This document shows, one piece after another, positions 54,061 to 63,901 of a stretch of 64,000 bases of DNA. The position numbers were made by a program, and so were the translations under genes. Each line of letters starts with the position of its first letter. Position 1 is the first letter of the stretch. Below the pieces are notes generated by a model. It was not told the DNA's origin, searched no databases, and worked only from the letters and a program-made list of their open reading frames with translations. The stretch is from Sphingobacterium sp. (GTDB lineage: Bacteria; Bacteroidota; Bacteroidia; Sphingobacteriales; Sphingobacteriaceae), in assembly GCA_031277685.1 (NCBI GenBank), contig JAITLV010000280.1, positions 279,412 to 343,411 of the forward strand. The letters are read 5' to 3'.

Positions 54061-54381
54061 CTACTTGTCTTTATAGTTTTTCATAATTTCCTCCAATTTG
54101 TTAAACCGTTCTTCCCACATGTCGCGGAATGGTTCTATAAAATCAGCTATTTCTTTCATTTTGACCGGATTGAGCTGGTAATGAATTTCACGTCCATTTT
54201 GTTGGGCTTTCAATAATTCACATTCGCTCAGGATCTGTAAGTGCTTTGAAACTGTTGGCCTTGCTGTATCAAAATTTGCGGCAATAGCTCCTGCTGTCAT
54301 GGATTGTGAGGCTAACAATAGAAGTATAGCCCTTCTAGTGGGGTCCGCTATAGCCTGGAAAACATCTCGTCTTAAATTCAT
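54061..54381 (-). CDS. ArsR-type winged-helix regulator
   Basis: 106 aa. VFQAIADPTRRAILLLLASQ, the recognition helix ARPTVSKHLQILSECELL and the wing QNGREIHYQLNP are classic. No metal-binding cysteine motif is present in the recognition region, so this belongs to the SRPBCC-linked ArsR group rather than to metal sensors. Heads the three-gene leftward operon. Confidence 0.93.
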   Translation of the reverse strand: MNLRRDVFQAIADPTRRAILLLLASQSMTAGAIAANFDTARPTVSKHLQILSECELLKAQQNGREIHYQLNPVKMKEIADFIEPFRDMWEERFNKLEEIMKNYKDK

Positions 54382-54823
54382 TGTGAAGTTATTTGACTAC
54401 AAATATAAGTGTCGCTATTTAACTACGCAAATTTTTTTGCGCTTTTTGAATACGGATAGGGGTGTAGTAAAAGTATAATTATTACATAAAATGAAATTCA
54501 CACTTTTTTTAAGTAGATATAGGAGATTAAATATTATCCGTGTAAAACTAGATTCAATATGTATGTACAATATAATTTTGTGGTGAATGTATGTGGCGAA
54601 TGTTTACTTAATAGCATAAGGTTTGTTGTTATTTCTATCTTAAAACATATACGAGAGGACTGTGTTACGAACTGGATATCTGCCTTATATCTTTCTAAAT
54701 CGCCTTATAGTATCTTTTTTTAAAAAAAATAAGAAAAAGTTTGAAAATAAAATTTTAATATGTAACTATGTATGTACAAATAAAGATTATTTAATACAAA
54801 CCTGTTTAAACTAACCAAAAATT
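54382..54823. other. Intergenic region with the polysaccharide-locus promoter
   Basis: About 440 very AT-rich bases between divergent transcription units. No gene. The only supported element is the promoter at 54740-54770. Confidence 0.6.
54740..54770 (+). promoter_or_regulatory. Promoter of the SusC/SusD operon
   Basis: TTTG at 54740-54743, a 19-nt spacer, TAACTATG at 54763-54770 (one mismatch to TAnnTTTG). Leader of about 47 bases before susC. Confidence 0.55.
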
Positions 54824-57800
54824 ATGAGCCAAAGTATCATCTCTTACTTTAGTGCGCGCGCTTTTCTCTGTTTATTATTAATAGGGTTTTTTGCGCAGTT
54901 ATGTCATGCGCAGTCCGGCAGTTTTACAATTAAGGGGAAGGTGGCAGATCAGGCAGGGAAGGGCTTGTCGGGGGTAAGTGTTTTATTGAAAAATAGCAAG
55001 ACTGGAGTGACGACAGACTCCATCGGTCATTATGAGATTAAGTTGCCTGACGCGAAAGGCAGCCTTATTTTTTCTTTTGTAGGTTTTGCTGCGATGGAAG
55101 AGGAGATCAGGGGGCGAAATCAGATTGATATTGTCCTGAAGGACAATCAAAGTGAGCTGGGGGAGGTTGTAGTAGTCGCTTATGGGCACCAAAAAAAGGA
55201 AAGCATGGTGAGTTCAATTACCACGATTAATCCCAAAGAGTTAAAGGGACCCACAAGTAATTTGACTACGATGTTGGCCGGTAGGCTGGCCGGTGTTGTT
55301 GCTTATCAGCGTAGTGGTGAGCCTGGAGCCGATAATGCCCAGTTCTTTATCCGCGGTATTACTTCTTTTGGAAGTGGAAAGGTGGACCCGTTGATCCTGA
55401 TAGATGGTATGGAGTCCACGCCCACAGCGCTGGCAAGGCTTCAACCGGATGACGTTGCAGGTTTTTCGGTGCTTAAAGATGCAGCAGCCTCCTCATTGTA
55501 TGGTGCCCGGGGAGCAAATGGAGTGGTACTGGTCACCACCAAAACAGGTACTGAGGGAAAGACTAAGTTTAACTTTAGGTTGGAAAATTCTATTTCATCC
55601 AATACGCAGAATTTTAAGCTGGCGGATAATATAACCTATATGAAGCTCGCGAATGAAGCTGTATTGACACGAAATCCGATAGGGACTTTACCTTATTCCC
55701 AAAATAAAATAGATCATACCATTGCTGGAGATAATCCATTATTATACCCTAACAATGACTGGGTGGGACTGCTGATTAAGGATTATACGATGAATCAGCG
55801 TTTCAATTTCAATATGAATGGTGGCGGAAAAGCTGCCCAGTACTATATCTCTGGAACAGTGAATCAGGATAATGGCGTCTTAAAAACAAATAAGCAGAAT
55901 AACTTTAATAACAATATTAACCTAAAAAGTTATGAGATCCGTTCCAATGTCAATGTAAAACTGACTCCTACGACAGATGGTGCGGTCAAGACTTCAGGCA
56001 GCTTTGATGATTATAATGGTCCGATAGGCGGCGGCGGAGCTATTTTTAAGAGTGCTTTAACCTCTAATCCGGTTTTATTTCCAGCGATTTTTCCGGACTC
56101 TGATATGCCACGGGTAAAACACCCCTTGTTTGGAAATGCCTCGTTGGGGGAAGATAGTTTTTATAATAATCCTTACGCTTCCATGGTGTCTGGTTTCCAG
56201 GAGTACAACACATCCACCTTAAATGTTCAGCTGGAAATAAAACAGGATTTTAATTTCCTGACAAAGGGGCTGACCGGTCGGTTGATGGCTTATACACAAC
56301 GTTACTCTTATTTTACACTGACCCGTCAGTATAATCCTTTTTTTTATCAGGCTAATCCAACAAATGCCAACAGTAACGGTTATAACCTCTCTTTGTTGAA
56401 TGAGAAGACAGCAACTGAATATCTGAACTATAAAGAGGGAGCCAAGATAGTAAATACAACTACTTATGCGGAGGCAGCGCTTAATTATAACCGAACATTT
56501 CATGAAAAGCACAATTTTGGCGCGATGTTGATTACAATTATGCGAAACTACCTGAATGGAAATGCGGGAAACCTCCAGGCCTCGCTACCATTTCGGAATC
56601 AGGGGCTTTCAGGAAGGTTTACCTACGATTATGATAATCGTTATCTGCTTGAAGCTAATTTTGGGTACAATGGATCTGAGCGCTTTGCCAAAAAGCAACG
56701 ATTTGGTTTCTTCCCATCTGTCGGCATGGGATGGAATATAGGCAACGAGTCTTTCTTTAAGCCCCTTGCCCATGCGATTACGCGATTGAAACTGAGGGCG
56801 ACTTATGGGCTTGCAGGGAATGATCAGATAGGAAGACCCGAAGACCGGTTTTTCTATCTCTCGGATGTAAATCTAAATAATGCTGGTCGAGGAGCTTTCT
56901 TTGGTGAAGATTATGGTTACTCAAGACCCGGAGTATCTGTCTCAAGGTACGCAAATGATGAGATTACCTGGGAAAAAGGAAATACAACAAATATCGGATT
57001 GGACTTAAGCTTATTCAATTCGTTAAATATTGTGGCCGAAATATATAAACAACGCCGGAGTAATATTTTGATGGAAAGAGTTTACATCCCGACAACGGTA
57101 GGGTTGGAACCTAAAATAAGTGCAAATGTAGGAAAGGCTGAGGGTAAAGGTGTTGATTTATCCATGGATTATCACCGGAATTTTGGCAGTGCCTGGTTAC
57201 AGGCCCGTGGTACATTTACCTATGCTACGAGTAAGTTATTGGTCAATGAAGAACCGGACTATCCAGCAAATATGTATTATTTATCCCGTGTCGGACAGTC
57301 TTTGAATCAAAATTACGGTTTTATTGCCGAACGACTGTTTGTGGATGACGATGATGTTAAGAGTTCCCCAAGACAGAATTTTGGCGAGGTAAGAGGTGGC
57401 GATATTAAATACCGGGATCTGAACGGTGACGGTGAAATAACCAATTTAGATATGGTCAACGGGCTAGGCTATCCGGTTACTCCCGAAATTACGTATGGAT
57501 TCGGTTTCTCGGTAGGATATAAGAATTTTGATGTCAGTGCCTTCTTTCAAGGTTCCGGCAGGTCATCTCTATTTATAGACCCAGCCGCTATCTCACCGTT
57601 TTTGCTTAACAATGGTATGCAGAATGGATTATTGGATGTGATTGCCAAAGACCATTGGTCTGAAGATAACAATAATCTGTATGCTTTTTGGCCCCGACTC
57701 AGCGCAACCGAAAACAAGAATAATAACCAATCTTCTAACTGGTGGATGCGCAACGGATCTTTTCTGCGGTTGAAAACAGTGGAAATCGGTTATAATTTTC

Positions 57801-57973
57801 AGGATAATATGCTAAAAAAAATGCGGATTACAGGACTACGCTTTTATGCGAATGGAAGCAACCTGTTTTTACTAAGTGCGTTTAAAATGTGGGATCCGGA
57901 ACAGGGTGGCAATGGCCTTGGTTATCCGCTTCAAAAAGTATTTAATATCGGAGTAAATGTTCAATTAAACTAA
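54824..57973 (+). CDS. SusC/RagA-type TonB-linked outer-membrane protein
   Basis: 1049 aa. After the signal peptide (ending ...FFAQLCHAQ) comes a carboxypeptidase-regulatory-like domain (GKVADQAGKGLSGVSVLLKN), the SusC connector GEVVVVAYGHQKKESM, a plug with GRLAGVVAYQRSGEPGAD, FFIRGITSFG and SLYGARGANGVVLVTTK, and a long barrel ending in a terminal aromatic strand (FNIGVNVQLN). No STN domain is present, so it is not of the sigma-regulated kind. Imports glycan oligosaccharides with the SusD lipoprotein that follows two bases later. Confidence 0.95.
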   Translation: MSQSIISYFSARAFLCLLLIGFFAQLCHAQSGSFTIKGKVADQAGKGLSGVSVLLKNSKTGVTTDSIGHYEIKLPDAKGSLIFSFVGFAAMEEEIRGRNQIDIVLKDNQSELGEVVVVAYGHQKKESMVSSITTINPKELKGPTSNLTTMLAGRLAGVVAYQRSGEPGADNAQFFIRGITSFGSGKVDPLILIDGMESTPTALARLQPDDVAGFSVLKDAAASSLYGARGANGVVLVTTKTGTEGKTKFNFRLENSISSNTQNFKLADNITYMKLANEAVLTRNPIGTLPYSQNKIDHTIAGDNPLLYPNNDWVGLLIKDYTMNQRFNFNMNGGGKAAQYYISGTVNQDNGVLKTNKQNNFNNNINLKSYEIRSNVNVKLTPTTDGAVKTSGSFDDYNGPIGGGGAIFKSALTSNPVLFPAIFPDSDMPRVKHPLFGNASLGEDSFYNNPYASMVSGFQEYNTSTLNVQLEIKQDFNFLTKGLTGRLMAYTQRYSYFTLTRQYNPFFYQANPTNANSNGYNLSLLNEKTATEYLNYKEGAKIVNTTTYAEAALNYNRTFHEKHNFGAMLITIMRNYLNGNAGNLQASLPFRNQGLSGRFTYDYDNRYLLEANFGYNGSERFAKKQRFGFFPSVGMGWNIGNESFFKPLAHAITRLKLRATYGLAGNDQIGRPEDRFFYLSDVNLNNAGRGAFFGEDYGYSRPGVSVSRYANDEITWEKGNTTNIGLDLSLFNSLNIVAEIYKQRRSNILMERVYIPTTVGLEPKISANVGKAEGKGVDLSMDYHRNFGSAWLQARGTFTYATSKLLVNEEPDYPANMYYLSRVGQSLNQNYGFIAERLFVDDDDVKSSPRQNFGEVRGGDIKYRDLNGDGEITNLDMVNGLGYPVTPEITYGFGFSVGYKNFDVSAFFQGSGRSSLFIDPAAISPFLLNNGMQNGLLDVIAKDHWSEDNNNLYAFWPRLSATENKNNNQSSNWWMRNGSFLRLKTVEIGYNFQDNMLKKMRITGLRFYANGSNLFLLSAFKMWDPEQGGNGLGYPLQKVFNIGVNVQLN

Positions 57974-57975
57974 TT

Positions 57976-59895
57976 ATGAAACAATCGAATTTTCTATACG
58001 GGAATATCGGCAGATATTGCTTCTTCACCCTCATTTTGTTGGTTTCAGGTTGTAAAAAAAGCTTTCTGGATGTCGTACCCGATAATGTGGCGACCATAGA
58101 TCACGCCTTCGCAAATCGTGTTGAAGCAGAGAAATATCTATTTACCTGTTATTCTTACTTACCTCGGGAGGGAGACCCCGATATGAACCCCGGTTTTAAC
58201 GGCGGGGATGAAACCTGGACCTATTGGCCCATGACACTTGATTACTTTTCATTGGATTCCTATGAGATTGCCCGCGGTCTACAGACCAAGGTAAATCCAA
58301 AGATGAATTATTGGGACGGATATGATAACCGGCCCCTTTGGACAGGAATACGGAATTGCAACATTTTTCTGGAAAATGTAGATAAAGTTGTTGACTTGGA
58401 ACCATACGTCAAAGATCGCTGGGTAGCAGAGGTGAAATTTTTGAAAGCCTATTTTCATTGGTATTTATTCCGGATGTATGGACCTATTCCTATTTTGGAT
58501 AAGAATTTTTCCACGACAGCCACACCAGAGGAGGTAAAAGTATATCGGCAGCCAGTGGATTCAGTTGTCAATTACATTGCTAACTTAATTGATGAGGCGT
58601 CATTTGGTAATGCCAATGTCGGTCTGCCCGCCAAAATAAACAATCGGTTTACCGAGCTCGGGCGTGTGACCAAGGTCGCGGCGCTTTCAATCAAGGCAAG
58701 GTTGTTGGTTACTGCCGCAAGCCCCTTGTTTAACGGAAATACAGATTATGCAAATCTGAAAAATAATGATGGAACAGCACTCTTTAACCCGGTTTATGAT
58801 GAGAGAAAATGGCTGCGAGCTGCTGAAGCCTGCAAGAAGGCAATTGATATGGCACTTGAATCAGATGTCGCGTTATATCGTTTTGTCCCAAAGGCGGGGA
58901 CGGTAGATGAAGATACACAGATCGAAATGAATATTCGAAATGCCGTATGTGAAAAATGGAATAAAGAGCTTATCTGGGGATCAACTTCTGATGGAACGCC
59001 GACATATTGGATACAGCTTTTCGCATGCCCCCAATTGGATCCCAATGAAATTAGCCGGGAACTCAAAGGTAAGTATGCGCCGACACTGAAAATGGCTGAA
59101 TTATTCTACAGCAAAAATGGAGTACCCATCGAAGAAGATAACGATTGGGATTATGCAAACCGTTATGAATTAAAGACTGTTGGAGCTCAGGACAAAGGGA
59201 TGCAGGAGGGATATCAGACCGTTGGGCTTCATTTTGGACGTGAGCCGCGATTTTACGCGGACATTGCTTTCGATGGATCCAAATGGCGAATGGCAAATAA
59301 AGTGTATGATATCAAGAGCAAATCAGGTGAGCATAGTGGTAAAAAACAGTCCCGCATGTATTCCATTACAGGTTATTATACAAAAAAGCTCGTCAACTGG
59401 AATTTGGTGGCGACCAAGACATCAACTACGGTTGAATCCTATCCTTGGCCTATTATGCGTCTGGCAGACCTCTATTTGCTCTATGCTGAGGCATTAAATG
59501 AAAGTGGAAATTCGAAAGATGCTTTGCCCTACCTCAATCAGATCCGGGAGCGGGCGGGACTTAAATCTATAGAAGAATCATGGGCGGCGCATTCCAAACG
59601 GCCAGATAAATATACGACCGTTACAGGATTACGGGAGATTATTCATCGTGAACGTGGTATAGAGATGGCTTTCGAGGCCAGCCGGTTCTGGGACCTACGT
59701 CGATGGAAGACAGCTGCAAAAGCCCTTAATGAACCAGTGTATGGCTGGAATATTACACAGGAAACAACTGAAGAGTATAATACCAGAGTGTTTTTATTCA
59801 ACCAGGGATTTATCGCTCCACGCGATTATTTGTGGCCTATCAATGATTATGCGCTGCAGATCAATCCCAAACTAGTTCAGAATGCAGGTTGGTAA
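57976..59895 (+). CDS. SusD/RagB-type starch-binding-like lipoprotein
   Basis: 639 aa. Lipobox LLVSGCKKSF. The TPR-like N-terminal region and C-terminal RagB/SusD motifs (LADLYLLYAEALNESGNSKD, NQIRERAGLKS, IHRERGIEMAFEASRFWDLR RWK, split here) are clear. At 639 residues it is on the long side for SusD. It caps the SusC barrel on the cell surface and delivers the glycan. Cotranscribed with susC (two-base gap). Confidence 0.94.
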   Translation: MKQSNFLYGNIGRYCFFTLILLVSGCKKSFLDVVPDNVATIDHAFANRVEAEKYLFTCYSYLPREGDPDMNPGFNGGDETWTYWPMTLDYFSLDSYEIARGLQTKVNPKMNYWDGYDNRPLWTGIRNCNIFLENVDKVVDLEPYVKDRWVAEVKFLKAYFHWYLFRMYGPIPILDKNFSTTATPEEVKVYRQPVDSVVNYIANLIDEASFGNANVGLPAKINNRFTELGRVTKVAALSIKARLLVTAASPLFNGNTDYANLKNNDGTALFNPVYDERKWLRAAEACKKAIDMALESDVALYRFVPKAGTVDEDTQIEMNIRNAVCEKWNKELIWGSTSDGTPTYWIQLFACPQLDPNEISRELKGKYAPTLKMAELFYSKNGVPIEEDNDWDYANRYELKTVGAQDKGMQEGYQTVGLHFGREPRFYADIAFDGSKWRMANKVYDIKSKSGEHSGKKQSRMYSITGYYTKKLVNWNLVATKTSTTVESYPWPIMRLADLYLLYAEALNESGNSKDALPYLNQIRERAGLKSIEESWAAHSKRPDKYTTVTGLREIIHRERGIEMAFEASRFWDLRRWKTAAKALNEPVYGWNITQETTEEYNTRVFLFNQGFIAPRDYLWPINDYALQINPKLVQNAGW

Positions 59896-59928
59896 ATGGT
59901 TGATATTCAGTTTAAAAATATAAAGGTA

Positions 59929-61098
59929 ATGAAACAGATAATATATAAATGTCTAGGCGGGTTGTTATTGTTGTCCATGTATGCCTGCAAGCAAGACGAA
60001 ATAGGTCCCGTGCAAAACGATGGAATAGCTCCCGGTCCGGTTAGCAACATAAGTGTCAAAAATTTAAATGGTGCTGCCGAAATTACGTATGAATTGCCCA
60101 AAGATGCAGATCTGCTCTATGTCAAGGCCGCATACACTGCCCCTGATGGTGAAGTCCGGGAAACAAAAGTCAGTAAACACAAAAATACAGTGCTTGTGGA
60201 AGGGTTTGGGGATACAAGGGCATATGTTGTGAGTTTATTCGCTGTTGATAAAGGAGAGAATGCTTCAGCAGTTGTTCATGTTACTGTAAATCCAAAGGAG
60301 CCACCAATGAAATTGGTAAAGGAAACAATTTCTGTCGTTCCGGATTTCGGTGGTGTGAATGTAAGTTATGAAAACGCTACTGCAGCAAACATGGCTATTG
60401 TTGTGTTGACCAATGATTCGTTGGGACAGTTTGTGCCAGTTAATACACATTATACCAATCTAAAGAAAAGTGCATTTCCAACCAGAAACTTGAAACCTGA
60501 AGAAGCCAGATTTGGATTTTTCGTACGTGATAGGTGGGGGAATCGTTCAGATACTTTATACCTGAATCTGACACCATATTTCGAGACAAGACTGGATCGC
60601 ACAAAAATGAAGGGGCTTACACTACCGACAGATGCTGGATTACATTATGGAGGTACCATGGCAGGACTATTTGATGGAAGCGTGGGGGATGGTACATTTT
60701 ACCATTCCGACGATGCGGCTAAAATGCCGCAATGGTTTACGTTTGACATGGGGGTAACGGCCAAATTGAGCCGTCTGGTCTATTTCATGCGGCAAGCATA
60801 CTATTATGGTTTGCATAATCCGCGTGAGGTAGAAATCTGGGGTTCCAATGAACCTCCGGCTGATGGAAGCTTTAATAATTGGGTTCTACTGACCAAACAT
60901 ACACAAATCAAACCATCCGGATTGCCTGATGGTCAGTTGTCACAGGCGGATCGGGAGGCGGCGGAGGCCGGTGAATCGATACCTATTCCTAGAGACGCCC
61001 CCAAAGTGCGCTATATCAGGTTCAAAACATTAAAAAATTGGACCAATGGTACCTATGTCAACTTTAACGAACTGGAAGCCTGGGGCGATCCAAGATAA
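59929..61098 (+). CDS. Surface lipoprotein with discoidin-like C-terminal module (DUF4959/5000/5126 type)
   Basis: 389 aa from ATG 59929; an ATG at 59896 directly after the susD stop would give 11 more residues, but the lipoprotein leader (LGGLLLLSMYACKQD) begins at the later one. Fibronectin-like segments occupy residues 30-200 (GPVSNISVKNLNGAAEITYE), and the C-terminal 170 residues form a module with AKMPQWFTFDMGV, REVEIWGSNEPPADGS and KVRYIRFKTLKNW. Likely a surface glycan-binding protein of the locus. Confidence 0.85.
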   Translation: MKQIIYKCLGGLLLLSMYACKQDEIGPVQNDGIAPGPVSNISVKNLNGAAEITYELPKDADLLYVKAAYTAPDGEVRETKVSKHKNTVLVEGFGDTRAYVVSLFAVDKGENASAVVHVTVNPKEPPMKLVKETISVVPDFGGVNVSYENATAANMAIVVLTNDSLGQFVPVNTHYTNLKKSAFPTRNLKPEEARFGFFVRDRWGNRSDTLYLNLTPYFETRLDRTKMKGLTLPTDAGLHYGGTMAGLFDGSVGDGTFYHSDDAAKMPQWFTFDMGVTAKLSRLVYFMRQAYYYGLHNPREVEIWGSNEPPADGSFNNWVLLTKHTQIKPSGLPDGQLSQADREAAEAGESIPIPRDAPKVRYIRFKTLKNWTNGTYVNFNELEAWGDPR

Positions 61099-61115
61099 TT
61101 AACTGAGTTTATAAT

Positions 61116-62339
61116 ATGAAGCAGAACAAAATGAAACTTAAATATAGTGTTGGATGCTTGGCTTTTCTCCTATGTCTGGCTGCTTTTTCATCCTGTAGAA
61201 AAGGAGATGAATATAAGAAATTTTTTGGAGACGGTGAGCTGATCTATGCCAGTAGAGTGGATAAGGTTATTGTGCATCCCGGAAACAGAAGGATGTTGCT
61301 TTCGGCCATACTCTCGGATGATCCATTGGTGACAAAAATTAAGGTATCATGGCACGAGGGCAGGGATTCTCTGCTGCAGGCAATTGTACGGACACCGGGG
61401 AAGGATACGTTAAATTTAATGATCGATAATCTGGATGAAGGCAGCTATAATTTTGTCGTTTATACCTATGATGACAAAAATCGTCCTTCCGTTGCGCTGA
61501 ATGTTTCCGGAACGGTATACGGAGATAGTTATGGTAGTTCATTGGCAAATAGAAGGATAAAAGCGCTTAAGTACGGAGCCAACGAAAATATACTTAACTT
61601 CTCCTGGGCAAGCCCCAATATAGATGATATTGGTGTTGAATTGTTGTACAAACATAAAGACGGTGGTATACGGACAAAGATGTTTCTGCCCGGTAACGCT
61701 GATACAACGTTGTCTGATTTTGACGCCAATACCAACTTTAAATACAGAACACTATTCAAGCCCGATTCCAATGCTGTTGACACATTTTCAGTAGCTTATG
61801 CTGAGCTTGTTGTCCCCGGATTTGAACGCGAGCTCGATAAAGCTAAGTTTAAAGAATACGTGTTGCCCACCGATGCTACAACTGCACATGGATGGTTAAT
61901 GCCGTTTATGTGGGATGGCAATTATGACCCGGGCAATGGCTTTGCTACAATTAATCAGATGCCACAATGGTTTACTTTCGATACTGGCGTCTCCGCCTCA
62001 CCGAGTAAATTCAAGATCTGGCAGGCTGCGGATCGGATCTACGAGAAAGAGAATATGCGGAAATTTGAAATCTGGGGTAGTAGCAATCCGGCAGCTGATG
62101 GCAGCTGGACTAATTGGACAAAACTGTCAGATTGCGAATCGCGCAAGCCTTCGAAGCTACCAGGTACAGAAAAGAATGACGCAGATATAGCCTTCGCCAA
62201 GGCAGGAGAAGATTTTATTTTGCCCGAAGGTTTACCCAAGCTGAGGTACATCCGTATCAGGGTATTGGAAACATGGGGCACGGCAAACTTCGCCACCGTA
62301 GGGGAACTGAGCGTGTATACAAAGGATAAGAACAATTAG
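61116..62339 (+). CDS. DUF4998-type surface lipoprotein with the same C-terminal module
   Basis: 407 aa. Leader with lipobox LAAFSSCRKG. The N-terminal part (VIVHPGNRRMLLSAILSDDP) fits the DUF4998 region seen in lipoproteins of polysaccharide loci. Its C-terminal 150 residues align with those of the previous gene: MPQWFTFDTGV, RKFEIWGSSNPAADGS, RKPSKLPGTE and LRYIRIRVLETW. Eighteen bases after the previous gene. The pair probably arose by sharing of a carbohydrate-binding module. Confidence 0.85.
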   Translation: MKQNKMKLKYSVGCLAFLLCLAAFSSCRKGDEYKKFFGDGELIYASRVDKVIVHPGNRRMLLSAILSDDPLVTKIKVSWHEGRDSLLQAIVRTPGKDTLNLMIDNLDEGSYNFVVYTYDDKNRPSVALNVSGTVYGDSYGSSLANRRIKALKYGANENILNFSWASPNIDDIGVELLYKHKDGGIRTKMFLPGNADTTLSDFDANTNFKYRTLFKPDSNAVDTFSVAYAELVVPGFERELDKAKFKEYVLPTDATTAHGWLMPFMWDGNYDPGNGFATINQMPQWFTFDTGVSASPSKFKIWQAADRIYEKENMRKFEIWGSSNPAADGSWTNWTKLSDCESRKPSKLPGTEKNDADIAFAKAGEDFILPEGLPKLRYIRIRVLETWGTANFATVGELSVYTKDKNN

Positions 62340-62364
62340 AAATTTTAATCAATTACTATATAAG

Positions 62365-63675
62365 ATGCAAATGAAAGTAAACATGTTAGTGCTTGCAGGC
62401 TTATGTGCTTTTGCCATGGGGCATAGCGCGTATGGCCAAGATGTGAAAACGGTTCAGCGTCCCGAAAAAAAAGCTGCAATTAAGTCCAAGGCTGATGCGG
62501 TAAAAATGAAGGCCGAGCAACTCGTCCAAAAAGGATTTACTGCAGGTGACGGCTATGGGGAAGTCTGGATAAGGGACTTAAATACCTTTGTCACTGTCGC
62601 AAGCAGGGTGAATGACAAGGAGTTGATCAAAAAACACCTGCTGACTTTTTTTCAGTTTCAGCAACCTGATGGTGGGATACTGGATGGCTATGTGCCCGTG
62701 AAAAAAGGGGCAGTACCCTATAATTATTATCACTCTGCCTTAGCTCCGGACTACGCTGGGCATAAAAATACGGTAGAGACAGATCAGGAAACATCGTTGA
62801 TTCAAGCCGTGGCGAAATATATCAGAGGTACTGGGGATAAGCGTATATTGAAGGAAATGATCGGTGGGGTATCTGTACAGAAGGGACTCGAACGGGCGAT
62901 GGACTTTTTATTGACCAAACGTTTTAATGAAAAATATGGATTGCTCTGGGGAGCTACAACGGTGGACTGGGGGGATGTTCAGCCAGAGCATGACTGGGGT
63001 GTGGTGTTAGACGAAAATTCCCATCTGACACTTGATATTTACGATAACGCAATGTTTATTATTGCGATCAACGACTTTTTGGAAATTGCGGACTTGACTT
63101 CAGCAGAACAGAAACACTGGAAAGATATCAAAAACAAGATTGCCAAGAATGTTCGTAAACATCTATGGGACAAAAAGAATGAAAAATTTATACCCCATAT
63201 CTATTTGAACGGCTCACCTTTCCCTGCTTCGTTTAATGAATCGGAAATCTATTATCATGGAGGAACAGCTGTAGCAATTGAAGCGGGGCTTTTAACGAAA
63301 GATGAAGTCAAGACGGCATATAGAAAGATGCAGGATAATGTAAAAAAGGCAAATGCAGCGACCATAGGACTTACGATCTATCCTGTATATCCACAAGGTT
63401 TCTTTAAAAATGGTGGTATGGGACCATATTCTTATCAGAATGGCGGTGACTGGACCTGGTTCGGAGGGAGAATGATCTCGCAACTGATCCGTTATAACCT
63501 GATTGATGAAGCCTGTGAAGCACTTGAGCCGATGTTGGACCGTGTGATTAAAAACAACGGTTTTTACGAGTGGTATACCCCAGATAACAGGCCGCAGGGG
63601 TCGGCAAGTTTCAGAGGGGAAGCTGGTGTGCTATGGACAGCGATTACTGATCTCGAAAAACAAAAAAGCAAGTAA
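62365..63675 (+). CDS. Secreted six-hairpin glycosidase-like enzyme
   Basis: 436 aa. Signal peptide ends ...GHSAYGQ. The rest is an alpha/alpha-barrel-like sequence: GYGEVWIRDLNTFVTVASRV, PDGGILDGYVPV, VETDQETSLIQAVAKYIRGT, LLWGATTVDWGDVQPEHDWG and YQNGGDWTWFGGRM. Such motifs belong to the six-hairpin glycosidase superfamily (GH63- and GH37-like enzymes), but I could not place it in a named GH family. Asp/Glu in VWIRDL and ETDQET are candidate catalytic residues. Last gene before the terminator at 63697. Confidence 0.75.
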   Translation: MQMKVNMLVLAGLCAFAMGHSAYGQDVKTVQRPEKKAAIKSKADAVKMKAEQLVQKGFTAGDGYGEVWIRDLNTFVTVASRVNDKELIKKHLLTFFQFQQPDGGILDGYVPVKKGAVPYNYYHSALAPDYAGHKNTVETDQETSLIQAVAKYIRGTGDKRILKEMIGGVSVQKGLERAMDFLLTKRFNEKYGLLWGATTVDWGDVQPEHDWGVVLDENSHLTLDIYDNAMFIIAINDFLEIADLTSAEQKHWKDIKNKIAKNVRKHLWDKKNEKFIPHIYLNGSPFPASFNESEIYYHGGTAVAIEAGLLTKDEVKTAYRKMQDNVKKANAATIGLTIYPVYPQGFFKNGGMGPYSYQNGGDWTWFGGRMISQLIRYNLIDEACEALEPMLDRVIKNNGFYEWYTPDNRPQGSASFRGEAGVLWTAITDLEKQKSK

Positions 63676-63696
63676 ACAAAATCTCGTTAATAGGAT

Positions 63697-63725
63697 GGCT
63701 GCCCAAAAAGGCAGCCTCTTTTTTT
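63697..63725 (+). terminator. Intrinsic terminator ending the polysaccharide operon
   Basis: GGCTGCC, loop CAAAAA, GGCAGCC, then CTTTTTTT, 22 bases after the glycosidase stop. Confidence 0.9.
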
Positions 63726-63901
63726 AACACGCATAGCATATAGAAATAAAAGATGGTTTGATATACAGTTTAAAGTCGTTGACTGAAATACAAATAGCAT
63801 GAAAGTTGTCGCGAATTTAAAACGGTCCCGAACGAATTGGAATTGATCCATAGATTTGTGGCAAATACATTTAATTTAGACAAAAAATAAACGACAACTT
63901 T

